This document shows, piece after piece, positions 47,869-56,775 of a stretch of DNA of 64,000 nucleotides. The stretch's first letter is position 1. Each line of letters opens with the position of its first letter. The position numbers were made by a program, and so were the translations under genes. The notes beneath the pieces are model-generated. The model was given only the letters and a program-made list of their open reading frames with translations, had not been told where the DNA came from and made no database searches. Location: the NCBI RefSeq assembly GCF_001461695.1, contig NZ_AUTC01000045.1, positions 124,001-188,000 of the forward strand, given 5' to 3'. The DNA is from Sinorhizobium fredii USDA 205. GTDB taxonomy: Bacteria; Pseudomonadota; Alphaproteobacteria; Rhizobiales; Rhizobiaceae.

Positions 47869-48446
47869 AAAGCGGCTAACCCAGTAAAGCTCGGTTTCCC
47901 TTCAGGTGACATAGACAAGAAATCGACCTTCTTCATAGAGGTTTTCGCAAAGCTTGGGCAATTCTTGGGCAGCTTCAGCGGCGCGTGGAAAGCCGAATCT
48001 CGGAAGGAACCTGCATCTGGTGCCTACGGGTAGTGGTGAAATCTGACGCTTGGTACGCCACACAAACTCTCGCTTTGGGTGGCAAGCGGAAGTTCGGCAC
48101 GCGCTCGGCACGGGTCCGGTTTGTGGACTTTCCGGACGCTTGGGGACACCACGTCTAACGTCGTGAGTGGGCCGAAGAACGCTTCGCGGGAAGGCGCCCG
48201 CGGTTGAGGTAGAGTTCAACATTTGTTGCTGCGCCAGTGGCTGAAGGTCGGGCGGCAGCATCGAAGGGCATCAAGAGCACGAGACCAAGGCGTGCGGAAG
48301 CTGCGCCGCCACCGGATTTCCTGCGGTTTCCGCCGCACAGGACGAACGATTGTAGCGGGCCCATGGCAAGGGCCGCATCTCACAGCGCAGGAGCGGAACT
48401 ACACTTCATGCAGTCGGCGACCTGACGAGCGCGAGAGGTCTTCAAA
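47869..48446. other. Gene-poor stretch next to the tRNA fragment
   Basis: A 578-bp region with no supported gene between the tRNA fragment and the FAD oxidoreductase. No integrase or transposase remnant could be recognised. Open frames here lack protein character. Confidence 0.4.
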
Positions 48447-49724
48447 ATGAAGTTTGCTTCCTATTGGCATGAAACGTCAAAAGCCTTTGCTAGGGCGAAC
48501 CGCGACCCCCTTTCAGGCGATTTCGAAGTCGCCGTTGTTGGGGCGGGCTTCACTGGTCTCAATGCCGCCCGCAAACTGGCCAAGTCTGGCGTAAAGGTCG
48601 CCCTCGTCGAGGCTGAGCATGTCGGGTATGGTGCATCGGGGCGCAATGGCGGGCACCTCAACAGTGGTCACTTCGCCAGTTTTAGCGCGGCCAAGGCCCA
48701 CTTTGGGGAAACTAAGGCGCGTCGGTTCTGGCGCTCTTACGATGATTCAATCGACATGATCGAAGCCATCATCGCAGAAGAGGGCATCGACTGCAGCTTC
48801 CGCAGAGGCGGCAAGCTCAAGCTTGCATCCAAGCCATCGCATGTGAAAAAGCTGCAGGCCATGTGCGAGGAGCTTCGCTGCGAGGTGGACTCTTCGGTAG
48901 AGTGGCTCTCACGTGACGACGTCCGCAAGGAGCTGGGTTCGGAAGCCTTTCACGGGGCGGTGCTCTCACCAAAGTCGGCTATGATGCATATGGGCCAATA
49001 CGCCAATGGCATGGCAGACGCCGCCGCGCGCCATGGCGCAACAATTTGGGAGCACAATCCGGTCCAGTCCTGCATCCGGACGGCAGATGGCTGGCGGATC
49101 ACTTCGCCGACCGGCTCGCTCGCTGCTCGCCAGGTCATTCTCGCGACGGACGCCTATACAACTGAGAACTTTGACTACTATCGGCGACGCATGATGCCAA
49201 TTGCGTCTTTCATTGTCGTGACGCGCCCCCTTACCCCCGAAGAGGTCGCCGCAACCCTACCGGGCAATCGGAACTACACCAACTCGCTCAACATCGCCAA
49301 TTACTTCCGGCTTACCCCGGACAACCGGCTATTGTTCGGCGGGCGCGCTAAGTTCTCGGCCACGTCGAACCAGAAGACAGACGTGAGTTCCGGAGAGCTT
49401 TTGCGCAAGCAGATGATCGATGTGTTCCCGCAACTGGCCGATGTCGAAATTGACTATTGCTGGGGCGGGCTCGTCGGCTGCACGCAGGATCGCTATCCCC
49501 GGGCCGGCACCGCCGACGGCCTGATCTACGGCATGGGCTATTCGGGCCATGGCGCGCAGCTCTCGACGCTGATCGGAAGTGTTCTGGCGGACATTGCCAT
49601 GGGCCGCACGGATACCAATCCGATCGATGGCATGGGGTGGAATGCAGTCCCGCTGCATACCGGCAAGCCGTGGTTCCTTCCGATGGTGGGCACCTACTAT
49701 CGGCTGAAGGACATGCTTCCCTGA
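48447..49724 (+). CDS. FAD-dependent amine/amino-acid oxidoreductase (DAO family)
   Basis: A 425-residue flavoprotein. It has EVAVVGAGFTGLNAARKLA, the dinucleotide motif near residues 27-45, then GYGASGRNGGHLNSGHF near 61-77 and C-terminal GLIYGMGYSGHGAQLSTLIG. This layout matches the gamma-glutamylputrescine oxidase/OrdL group of the DAO family. The enzyme should oxidise a secondary or primary amine; the substrate is unknown. It lies at the start of the accessory catabolic genes and is transcribed toward the GntR gene, with 139 bp between. Codon use is somewhat less GC-rich than in the core genes. Confidence 0.88.
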   Translation: MKFASYWHETSKAFARANRDPLSGDFEVAVVGAGFTGLNAARKLAKSGVKVALVEAEHVGYGASGRNGGHLNSGHFASFSAAKAHFGETKARRFWRSYDDSIDMIEAIIAEEGIDCSFRRGGKLKLASKPSHVKKLQAMCEELRCEVDSSVEWLSRDDVRKELGSEAFHGAVLSPKSAMMHMGQYANGMADAAARHGATIWEHNPVQSCIRTADGWRITSPTGSLAARQVILATDAYTTENFDYYRRRMMPIASFIVVTRPLTPEEVAATLPGNRNYTNSLNIANYFRLTPDNRLLFGGRAKFSATSNQKTDVSSGELLRKQMIDVFPQLADVEIDYCWGGLVGCTQDRYPRAGTADGLIYGMGYSGHGAQLSTLIGSVLADIAMGRTDTNPIDGMGWNAVPLHTGKPWFLPMVGTYYRLKDMLP

Positions 49725-49863
49725 TCGCGTCGAGCGCCAATGCGGCCGACCGACACCGACGATCTCGGCGCGTGCTTTTCGGGCCGGCGCTGGGCAAGGC
49801 CCGACGAAAGCGCCGCCTGGCAGGTTATCCTTCCGAGCTGTCAAATTCCGCAGGGAGCGCTGG

Positions 49864-50580
49864 TCAGCGTTGATCGAGCAATTTGATCTGGAGATCTTGC
49901 CAGTGCTCCTTGAACGCTTCCCGCGCCGTATCGTAGTGGCGGCTTCTCAAGCTGTTGATGAGCCGCTCGTGTTCTTCCGCCATTTCTTCGGCAGTGGCGT
50001 AGAAATCCTGCCGCTGTGCGAGGAGAAGCTCGATCTCGCCCTCGAGGCCTGAATAGGTTCGCTTCAGCCGAGCGCTGCCGCTAGCGGCGATGATCGCGCG
50101 GTGGAAGTCACGGTCCGCAGCAACCAGCAGGGATCTGTCGGAGGATAGGGTCGACGTGTGCATAACCTCGACCGCCTCCAGCGCCTGAGATGGGATGACC
50201 CCGGTCAGCACGATCAGACGAATGGCCTCGCCCTCGATGGCGCCGCGCACGCGTGTGATATCGACAATATCGTCGGGCCCGAATTCGGGCACCACAAAGC
50301 CTCGGTTCGGTATCTGACGCAGCAGGCCCTGCGTGACGAGCACCTGGGCTGCTGTACGGAATGTGTGCCGCGAGGTCGAATGCTCCTCGCACATCTTCAC
50401 GTCGCGGAGGAACTCGCCCGGTCGGAAATCTCCCGACAAGATGCGCCGTCGCAAGGCGTGGGTCAGAATTTCCACCGCGCTAGCGGGCAAAGGCTCGACA
50501 TTCATCTCAAGATCTTCGGCTTGATTCTTGGCGTGCAGCGGCGGCATGGCTTTGGCTTTGCTCGTTGATTTTGTTTGCAT
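49864..50580 (-). CDS. GntR-family (FCD) transcriptional regulator
   Basis: A 238-residue regulator. The winged helix-turn-helix covers about residues 30-95 (SAVEILTHALRRRILSGDFRPGEFLRD, RHTFRTAAQVLVTQGLLR). The FCD domain follows from about 105 (DIVDITRVRGAIEGEAI), with likely metal His in AADRDFHRAIIAAS and EEHERLINSLRSRHY. FCD-type GntR proteins answer to organic acids and often repress catabolic operons. Start MQTKSTSKAKAMPPL (50580) is a compromise; 50640 is also open. It lies 71 bp downstream of the aminotransferase gene on the same strand and probably regulates this cluster. Confidence 0.88.
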   Translation of the reverse strand: MQTKSTSKAKAMPPLHAKNQAEDLEMNVEPLPASAVEILTHALRRRILSGDFRPGEFLRDVKMCEEHSTSRHTFRTAAQVLVTQGLLRQIPNRGFVVPEFGPDDIVDITRVRGAIEGEAIRLIVLTGVIPSQALEAVEVMHTSTLSSDRSLLVAADRDFHRAIIAASGSARLKRTYSGLEGEIELLLAQRQDFYATAEEMAEEHERLINSLRSRHYDTAREAFKEHWQDLQIKLLDQR

Positions 50581-50651
50581 ACCTACGCCACATGCGGCGG
50601 CGTAGGGCAAGGGACATGATATTGTGCCTCCCGGCTGCATGGTGGCGGGTC

Positions 50652-52022
50652 CTAGATCTGCACGGACCGAAGCGCCTCGTCGACGCCCTCGAGCAGACGC
50701 GCCGCGTTGGCCGATGTGAAGATGAGCGGGGGCCTGATCTTCAGGATATGCGCGTCCGCTCCCGTCGCGGAAATGAGGATGCGCCGGTCGCGCAAGGCAT
50801 TGACGGCTGCAAGCGCGCGGTCCATGTCCGGGGTTTTCCGGTCCCTATCCTTAACGAGTTCGACGGCGAAATAGAGGCCGGCCCCGCGAACATCGCCGAC
50901 GAATTCATATTCCTTCTGTAGGTCCCGGAGGCCGTCGAGGATTTCGCCGCCGACCTTGGCGGCGTTGTCCATCAAGCCCTCTTCGAGGATCGTGTCGAGC
51001 ACGGCCTGCGCAGCGGCGATAGCGACGGAGTTGCCGCCGAACGTGTTGAAGTAGCGCATGCTGGATCCGAATTCGGCGACGAGTTCGGGCCGCAGGACTA
51101 CGCCTGCAACGGGATAACCGTTGCCCATGGGCTTTCCCATGGTGACGATGTCCGGATCAATCTTGTGACGGCGGTGACCCCAAAGGTGGGTGCCGGTCCG
51201 CCCGAACCCGGATTGCACCTCGTCGGCGATGAACAGGCCGCCCGCCTTGCGCACAACTTCCGCCACCTGCGCCAATACGTCCGTCGGATCGACGTAGAGA
51301 CCATCGGAGGAGAAGACGGAGTCGGCGATGAAGGCCGCTAGGCCGCCGCCATGCCGCTCCATGTCGGCGATCTGCCGCGCGACATCCTCCGCCATCCGCC
51401 GGCCGATTTCCTCGACGGGCAGGCGATAGGAATCCGGCGCGGCGACCGTGCGAAGATAGGGATCCAGGGCCGACTTCTTGCCGAGCGAGGGCGAGATTGC
51501 CGCCACCGCGCCGCTGTTGCCGTGATACGCTTCGGCCGTGACGATGACGCCGGTCTTGCGTGTGTGGTAACGCGCGATACGCAAGGCGAGATCGTTGGCT
51601 TCCGAGCCCGTGCATGTGAACATCGCGCATCCGGTCCGGCCGAGTTCGCCACCGAACGTATTGATCAGGGCTTCGGCATAGTCCAGCAGGGGCTCCTGCA
51701 TGTAACGCGTGTGGGTACAGAGTAACTCGAGCTGCTTCTGGATCGCCTCGACGACACGCGGATGAGAGTGACCCAGCGATACCACGTTGTTGTAGGCGTC
51801 GAGATATTCGTTGCCGTGCTTGTCATAGAGGAAGACGCCCTTGGCACGGGAGATCTCAACCGGCGACTTGTAGAAGAGCCGGTAAGCGGGCCCGAGCAGC
51901 CTTTGCCGCCTGGCGACATGCGCCAGATCTTCACTTGTGAGATGAGACGTGTCCTGAGGGTTGAAGCCATTTGGCATGTCGCCACGGAAGCCCTTGGGCA
52001 GGGTAGTCGCTTGCTTGGACAT
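50652..52022 (-). CDS. Class III aminotransferase-fold PLP enzyme, possibly a phospho-lyase
   Basis: A 456-residue fold-type I PLP enzyme. It has VVSLGHSHPRVVEAI near residue 80, the cofactor phosphate loop FTCTGSEANDLALRIAR near 120, ADEVQSGFGRTGTHLWG near 255 with the PLP-contacting Asp, and MGKPMGNGYPVAGV near 297 with the Schiff-base Lys. In animals and some bacteria, paralogues of this fold (AGXT2L1/2) are not aminotransferases but eliminate phosphate and ammonia from phosphorylated amino alcohols. The neighbouring APH-fold kinase, eight bases upstream, is the usual partner of those enzymes, so this is an attractive alternative to a plain transaminase. Start ATG 52022. Confidence 0.88.
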   Translation of the reverse strand: MSKQATTLPKGFRGDMPNGFNPQDTSHLTSEDLAHVARRQRLLGPAYRLFYKSPVEISRAKGVFLYDKHGNEYLDAYNNVVSLGHSHPRVVEAIQKQLELLCTHTRYMQEPLLDYAEALINTFGGELGRTGCAMFTCTGSEANDLALRIARYHTRKTGVIVTAEAYHGNSGAVAAISPSLGKKSALDPYLRTVAAPDSYRLPVEEIGRRMAEDVARQIADMERHGGGLAAFIADSVFSSDGLYVDPTDVLAQVAEVVRKAGGLFIADEVQSGFGRTGTHLWGHRRHKIDPDIVTMGKPMGNGYPVAGVVLRPELVAEFGSSMRYFNTFGGNSVAIAAAQAVLDTILEEGLMDNAAKVGGEILDGLRDLQKEYEFVGDVRGAGLYFAVELVKDRDRKTPDMDRALAAVNALRDRRILISATGADAHILKIRPPLIFTSANAARLLEGVDEALRSVQI

Positions 52023-52030
52023 TACGGTTC

Positions 52031-53095
52031 CTATCGTGTCAGAAGATCGGATATCTGTGCGGTCGAAATCGAGTGGAACCACTCGAGGTGGGCCCAGCCG
52101 GCTTCGGTATTGCGCAGGATATAGCGGCTATTCTCGGGGAAGATTTCGGCGCGCCAGCACGTCAGCAGCGCACGGACCGCAAGACGGCCCATCGAAAGGA
52201 AGGGGATGAGCCGGAGTTCCTCGTCCGTCAGTTCGGCGTGGCGGAGATAGCCGCGCAGAACGTCGCGCGGTTCGTCGAACAGGTCACGCCGGTTCGCATG
52301 GTCGAAGGTTTTTGGCATCTGATTCATCAACGCCGTGGAGACATCGACGGCGATGGCGGTACGGACCGCATCGCCGAAGTCGATGACGCCGGTCAGGAAC
52401 TGCGGGCTGGCGTGATCGACGACCAGGTTCGACGTATTGAAGTCGTTGTGAAGCACTTGCCGCCGGCACAGGTCGAGCCTCGGCTTGACTTCGGCAAACC
52501 GCTCGAGCGCGCGGACGGTCCAGGCCCGCTTGCCGCCCCCTGGGATGAAGCTCAACAGATCGGAGAGATCGAGCAGATGGGTGACGTCCCATGCCAGCGC
52601 CCGGTTGTCTGCGGGATGCGAGAAATCGGCCATGGAATGACGCAGCTTTGCCAGGATTTCGCCGATCCATTCGCGCTGTGGGGCTGTGGAAGATGTCCGG
52701 TCGAGCGGAGTACCGGGGAGGAAGGTGATGAGCCGCACCACTCGCCGCTCGCCGGCACTGGTAGTGACGATGGGCAAATCCGCGCCGTCGACGTCGCGAA
52801 GTGCACGGGCGATGGGTAGATCAGGGGCCTGCTGCTCGAGATGACGCATCAGCGCGACCTGGAAATCGAGCTCCTCCATCCGCTCAGAAGGATGAGCGAT
52901 CTTTAGCACGAACTTCCCCCGGGCCGCGCAGTCGAGGAGGAAAGTGTCGTCTTTCTCGGTTTCAAAGCGCGTGGCCGAGCCACGCGCGCCATATAGCCGT
53001 TCGGCGATTTCTTCGGCTTCCGCAGCGCCCACGGGATGGCACGCCTCGGAAAGCTCAGAGACGCGGGCTGGCCCAGACTGATGCTTGTGACCCAT
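52031..53095 (-). CDS. APH-fold kinase (hydroxylysine/amino-alcohol kinase-like)
   Basis: A 354-residue phosphotransferase of the aminoglycoside/choline kinase fold. The catalytic loop is VLHNDFNTSNLVVD near residue 213, with Asp and the metal-binding Asn, followed by GVIDFGDAVRTAIAVD with the second metal Asp near 234. The N-lobe Lys is in GKFVLKIAHPSERMEELDFQ. The size and the neighbouring PLP enzyme resemble hydroxylysine kinase (HYKK) and its 5-phosphohydroxylysine phospho-lyase partner; the true substrate is unknown. ATG 53095 starts MGHKHQSGPARVSEL. It is first in the run kinase, PLP enzyme, GntR on this strand. Confidence 0.85.
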   Translation of the reverse strand: MGHKHQSGPARVSELSEACHPVGAAEAEEIAERLYGARGSATRFETEKDDTFLLDCAARGKFVLKIAHPSERMEELDFQVALMRHLEQQAPDLPIARALRDVDGADLPIVTTSAGERRVVRLITFLPGTPLDRTSSTAPQREWIGEILAKLRHSMADFSHPADNRALAWDVTHLLDLSDLLSFIPGGGKRAWTVRALERFAEVKPRLDLCRRQVLHNDFNTSNLVVDHASPQFLTGVIDFGDAVRTAIAVDVSTALMNQMPKTFDHANRRDLFDEPRDVLRGYLRHAELTDEELRLIPFLSMGRLAVRALLTCWRAEIFPENSRYILRNTEAGWAHLEWFHSISTAQISDLLTR

Positions 53096-53162
53096 CTTCA
53101 ACTCATTCAGATCCTGCCTCGAGAATGGGCAGCTCGAAGGCCTCAGTATCTCAAATTCCAAA

Positions 53163-53174
53163 TGTTGTACAACA
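53163..53174. promoter_or_regulatory. Candidate GntR operator 1
   Basis: A perfect 12-bp palindrome TGTTGTACAACA lies about 68 bp before the kinase start. FCD-type GntR proteins bind TTGTnnnACAA-like palindromes, and the regulator gene is in the same operon, so this fits autoregulation. Confidence 0.5.
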
Positions 53175-53364
53175 ATTTATTCGTTTGGATCGATCTGTTC
53201 TGCCGAATGGCGGTTGGCCACAGCGCAGGACGTTCTGATGAATCCGTACCAAAACTTGCGCAAATATTGAGGATTCTCAGCCACATATCCGAGTAATTTG
53301 TTGTTGTTTGAATGGCGACGCACTCAAGCTGTCGGCAAGTAGCAGGACGATTGATCATCCAAGA

Positions 53365-53377
53365 ATTGTTGGACAAT
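53365..53377. promoter_or_regulatory. Candidate GntR operator 2
   Basis: ATTGT-TGG-ACAAT is a palindrome with the same TTGT/ACAA half sites as operator 1. It lies about 200 bp downstream of it and 270 bp before the HAD gene, so the regulator might act on both divergent units. Confidence 0.4.
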
Positions 53378-53644
53378 CTCTTGCCATCGCCACAAAGTTA
53401 TGCTTTTGTGCTCCGACTGGCCGGAATGCAACAAGCAAGTTGGAGTGCTCCGCCTGGGTGGATTGGCCAGATATCAAGAAAGAGGCAAATGAAATGAACT
53501 GATCAGATACGGACTCTTAAAGGTACCTGCGTCGCTGCCGCATTGCGGTCTATCGGCACCGCGACCTCTTTAGACAAGCGGCATGCCACTACGATGACCT
53601 TGTATAGGCACACTGTGCCGTGAAAATTGGAAGGAATACACGCC

Positions 53645-54334
53645 ATGACCCAATTTCGACCGAAGTACGTCACCTTCGACTGCTACGGCACGCTCACCAA
53701 TTTCGATATGGCCGGCGCTGCGCGGCGCGTCTACGGCGAGCGTCTCTCCCCAGAAGCGATGGCCGGCTTGGTCGAGGCTTTTAGAGGCTATCGCCTTGAC
53801 GAGGTGCTAGGGCCATGGAAACCTTTCCTCGAAGTGGTGCACAATTCCATCGAACGCAGCTGCAAACGCATCGGTATCCCGTTCAAACCCGAAGACGCCC
53901 AACGCATCTATGACGAAGTGCCAACCTGGGGTCCGCACCCGGACGTCCCGGCTGGCCTGTCCAGGGTGGCCAAGGAAATTCCGCTGGTCATCCTGTCGAA
54001 CTCCATGAACAGCCTGATCATGTCGAACGTGGAAAAGCTGGGCGCGCCCGTCCATATGGTAATCACGGCAGAAGAAGTCGGGGCATACAAACCTCTGATG
54101 AAGGGCTTCGAATACATGCTCGACAAGCTCGGCTGCGGGCCCGAAGACATTACCCATGTGTCCTCATCCTTCCGCTACGACCTGATGACCGCCTATGACC
54201 TGGGCATCAAGAGCAAGGTCTGGGTCAACCGCGGCCATGAGCCGGCAAATCCCTATTACGAATACACCGAGATCAAGGATATCGGCGGGTTAGCTGCCGC
54301 CGTTGGCCTGGAGCCAGCCCTCAAGCGCGCCTGA
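53645..54334 (+). CDS. HAD-superfamily hydrolase, 2-haloacid dehalogenase-like (copy 1)
   Basis: A 229-residue HAD enzyme. Motif I is TFDCYGTLTNFD with the nucleophile Asp12, motif II ILSNSMNSLIMSN, motif III Lys in GAYKPLMKGF and motif IV SSSFRYDLMTAYDLG. The layout is that of type II 2-haloacid dehalogenases (HAD-IA), but members include phosphatases, and the catalytic choice cannot be made by eye. Start ATG 53645 (MTQFRPKYVTFDC) has GGAAGGA upstream. It is about 70 percent identical to the second HAD at 58944-59612 by eye. A phosphatase role beside a kinase would fit the cluster. Confidence 0.88.
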   Translation: MTQFRPKYVTFDCYGTLTNFDMAGAARRVYGERLSPEAMAGLVEAFRGYRLDEVLGPWKPFLEVVHNSIERSCKRIGIPFKPEDAQRIYDEVPTWGPHPDVPAGLSRVAKEIPLVILSNSMNSLIMSNVEKLGAPVHMVITAEEVGAYKPLMKGFEYMLDKLGCGPEDITHVSSSFRYDLMTAYDLGIKSKVWVNRGHEPANPYYEYTEIKDIGGLAAAVGLEPALKRA

Positions 54335-54805
54335 AAAACTAGCGCTCAGGCGCTGTTGCTACTATGAGACCGGGGCGGTTCATTCGCCCCTTCTCTTTAT
54401 CGTTCGAAGGGGAGCAAGCATGGCCTTTCGGGGACCCCTTCCGCACGAGTGACCTGCTGGCGTTAGAGGACGGTGTGATCCGAACGTGACGCAACGGGGC
54501 GCGTTTGTTACGCGGCCGCTATCGATGCTTTCGAGTAACCGGGGCTGGTTCCTCAACGACCGATTTGGGGCGCACAACGGTCGTTCGTCAGCAAGCGGCG
54601 CTTTAGCGTTCAACCTTCAAGCTGCCAATCGTACTCCTCTTAACCCTTCGGGTGGCAAGTTAACCCTTCGGGTGGCAAGCGGTCGCCGCCATCGCCGAAT
54701 GACGTGTTCGGGCCACATTCCGGACCGGTGGATTCTTGCTTGGCGATGAGGATCGCAGACGTTCAACTGCGATCGCGCTGGTGACCTGACCGAAGCTGGA
54801 ACTGA
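54335..54805. other. Intergenic region with a 20-bp tandem repeat
   Basis: A 471-bp spacer between HAD copy 1 and the PLP dehydratase (convergent). Two perfect 20-bp direct copies of TAACCCTTCGGGTGGCAAG lie head to tail at 54641-54680; only the last base differs. Each can form a small ACCC/GGGT hairpin. No gene is seen. Confidence 0.55.
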
Positions 54806-55783
54806 CTACTCCGCTACGTTGTATATCTCGGCAAGGTCGCGTAGATCCCAGTTCCCGCCAGACAACACCGCACAGACTTTTTCATCGGGCTTGACGTCTA
54901 TGCTGCCCGCCAACAGTGCTCCGACGCCAATTGAGGCGGCTGGTTCAGCGATCAATTTCGCATCCTTGGCAAGAGCACGCATCCCGGCGATGATGTGCTC
55001 GTCTTCAACAAGAACAATCTCGTCCACATACTTTTCGATAATCGGATACGGGTTTTGACCCGGAACGCTTATCCTCAAGCCATCCGCAATAGTGTTCTTC
55101 AAGGGAAGCGATGTGCGTTCCTTGTTTATCCGGCTGTGAAAATACTTCGGTGTCAAGGCAGGCTCTGCCCCGATAACGCGCACCGACGGCTTCGTTTCTT
55201 TTATGGCGGTAGCGATTCCCGAGATCAGGCCTCCGCCGCCTAAGGGAACAATGACCGTGTCCACATCGTCCAGGTCTTCGAGTATCTCGCACCCGATCGT
55301 TCCCTGGCCAGCCATTACAACGGGGTCCTCGAAGCCGTGAATAACCGCATACTTGTTTCCTTCAGCGATTTCGTAGACCTTTTTCCATCTAGCAGCATTA
55401 TCACCATCAAAAAGAATGACTTCCGCACCAAGGGCTTTTGTATTTTCAATCTTGATCTTGGGCGTGGTGACCGGAAGTACCAATATCACTTTTACGCCGA
55501 GCATCCTGGCCGCGTAAGAAAGCCCCTGGGCATGATTGCCCGACGACGTCGCGATAATGCCGTTTGCGATCTCTTCTCTCGAGAGCGAGAGAGCCTTGTT
55601 CAGGGCGCCGCGGATCTTGAAGGCGCCAGTAATCTGCAGGGTTTCCGGTTTGAGATAAAGCTGACAGCCAGCGGCCTTCTCGATTTTCTCCGCACGCAAT
55701 AGCGGCGTGTGCCTGACGTGCGGCTTCAGCCGTTCCTGAGCTTCACGGATGTCCTGAATGGTGGGGTAATTGCGCATGGTCAT
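54806..55783 (-). CDS. PLP-dependent serine/threonine-type dehydratase
   Basis: A 325-residue fold-type II PLP enzyme. The Schiff-base Lys56 lies in ITGAFKIRGAL, SSGNHAQGLSYAARMLGV follows near residue 78, and the phosphate-binding GGGGLISGIATAI is near 180. It should dehydrate a hydroxy-amino acid (threonine, serine or hydroxyaspartate) to an imine/keto acid. It is translationally coupled to the ornithine-cyclodeaminase-like gene (TGATG overlap at 55783). Candidate roles are catabolic threonine/serine dehydratase or the hydroxyaspartate dehydratase of a BhcB/EutB type; the substrate is open. Codons are less GC-rich than in the core. Confidence 0.87.
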   Translation of the reverse strand: MTMRNYPTIQDIREAQERLKPHVRHTPLLRAEKIEKAAGCQLYLKPETLQITGAFKIRGALNKALSLSREEIANGIIATSSGNHAQGLSYAARMLGVKVILVLPVTTPKIKIENTKALGAEVILFDGDNAARWKKVYEIAEGNKYAVIHGFEDPVVMAGQGTIGCEILEDLDDVDTVIVPLGGGGLISGIATAIKETKPSVRVIGAEPALTPKYFHSRINKERTSLPLKNTIADGLRISVPGQNPYPIIEKYVDEIVLVEDEHIIAGMRALAKDAKLIAEPAASIGVGALLAGSIDVKPDEKVCAVLSGGNWDLRDLAEIYNVAE

Positions 55784-56775
55784 CACTCGAAAAACTGAAA
55801 GAAGGTGCCGACGTTATTGGCGATGGCGTTCTGATAGATTTTGCTGGCTGTCGTATTGTCTTGTATGGCCATCCCGGTGGAATCGAAGATCGTGATTTCG
55901 TCATCACTTTCTCGCCCAGGCTTCCGTTCCAACAATACCTCGCCGATTTCGCCATGGATGTCGTCTCTGGTGATGATGTTTTTAATCAGCGGGTGCCAGG
56001 TCTCGCCCTTTTCTGTGCATTGGGAGCTCGAGTCGACGATGATTTTCGCGTTCCTGAAGAGCTCCGGATCCAGCTCCTGCTTGCCGCGTTGATCTGTGCC
56101 GATTGCAACGATGTGTGTACCGGGCTTCACCCAATCCGCCGCCACAAGCTCCCCTTTTCCCCGGGTCGTCGTAATCAAGATATCGGCCTGCTCAACCGCT
56201 TCCTTCTTGGAGCTTGCGACGATGACGGGAATGCCGAATTCGCGTTCGATGTCCGTCTTGTATTTGGAAAGCGTTTCCGGGGTGCGGCTCCAGGCGTGGA
56301 TCTCTTCGATCTTCATGATCTCGTTGATCGCCCGGATTTGCATTCTCGCCTGATTGCCTGTGCCGATCGATGCGATCGTCCTGGCGTTCTTCCTCGCCAG
56401 GGCTTTGACGGAGACGGCTCCAGACGCTCCCGTTCTGAGGCCGGTGATCAAGCTTCCATCCATGATGCAAATTAACGCGCAGCTCCTGGCATCAAACAGG
56501 AGAATGGTGCCCATGCTGTTCGGCACGCCATGTTCTGCCGGGTTGCTGGTGAAGCCTCCAGAGTGCGCTTTCATTGAGATGATTTCATTGGCTTTGTAGT
56601 AGCCAAGCTTGAAGTCGATTTCTCCACGGAGAGAGGGGAGATGTATCCCGATATAGGCAGGTTGTTCCACCTGATCGCTGCTGAAGGCCTTGTAAGCCTC
56701 TTCCACCGCGTCGATGACTTCCGTCATACCGATTAGCCGTCTTACTTCCTCCTTCTTAAGCAGCAGCGTTTTCAT
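55783..56775 (-). CDS. Ornithine cyclodeaminase/mu-crystallin family protein
   Basis: A 330-residue NAD(P)-dependent enzyme with [20 protein letters not shown] at the start, the conserved [20 protein letters not shown] near 120 and the Rossmann motif [17 protein letters not shown] near 144, then [15 protein letters not shown]. Family members are cyclodeaminases, alanine dehydrogenases or imine reductases such as iminosuccinate reductase (BhcD) or EutC. Here it precedes and overlaps a hydroxy-amino-acid dehydratase, so reducing the imine product is a plausible role. ATG 56775 has GGGAGGTC seven bases upstream. Confidence 0.87.
   Translation of the reverse strand: MKTLLLKKEEVRRLIGMTEVIDAVEEAYKAFSSDQVEQPAYIGIHLPSLRGEIDFKLGYYKANEIISMKAHSGGFTSNPAEHGVPNSMGTILLFDARSCALICIMDGSLITGLRTGASGAVSVKALARKNARTIASIGTGNQARMQIRAINEIMKIEEIHAWSRTPETLSKYKTDIEREFGIPVIVASSKKEAVEQADILITTTRGKGELVAADWVKPGTHIVAIGTDQRGKQELDPELFRNAKIIVDSSSQCTEKGETWHPLIKNIITRDDIHGEIGEVLLERKPGRESDDEITIFDSTGMAIQDNTTASKIYQNAIANNVGTFFQFFE

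Larger units (their letters stand above)
53096..53644. other. Divergent intergenic region kinase-HAD
   Basis: A 549-bp, AT-richer spacer between the minus-strand kinase operon and the plus-strand HAD gene. It contains two candidate GntR sites (53163-53174 and 53365-53377). No gene is supported. The HAD promoter should lie in the right half. Confidence 0.5.

Noticed and set aside
47696..47887. Short plus-strand frame with the text RIELVTPTMSTKR at its end
   Set aside because: This type of translation arises from reading a tRNA 3' end; it is a well-known artefact and the tRNA fragment explains it.
47902..48261. Minus-strand frame of 119 codons next to the tRNA fragment
   Set aside because: No family resemblance, no ribosome-binding site; integrase-like motifs were looked for and not found.
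54806..56775. Naming the pair eutB/eutC (ectoine degradation)
   Set aside because: Sizes fit, but the ectoine hydrolase and deacetylase genes that normally accompany them are absent, and the family members are too broad for this name.
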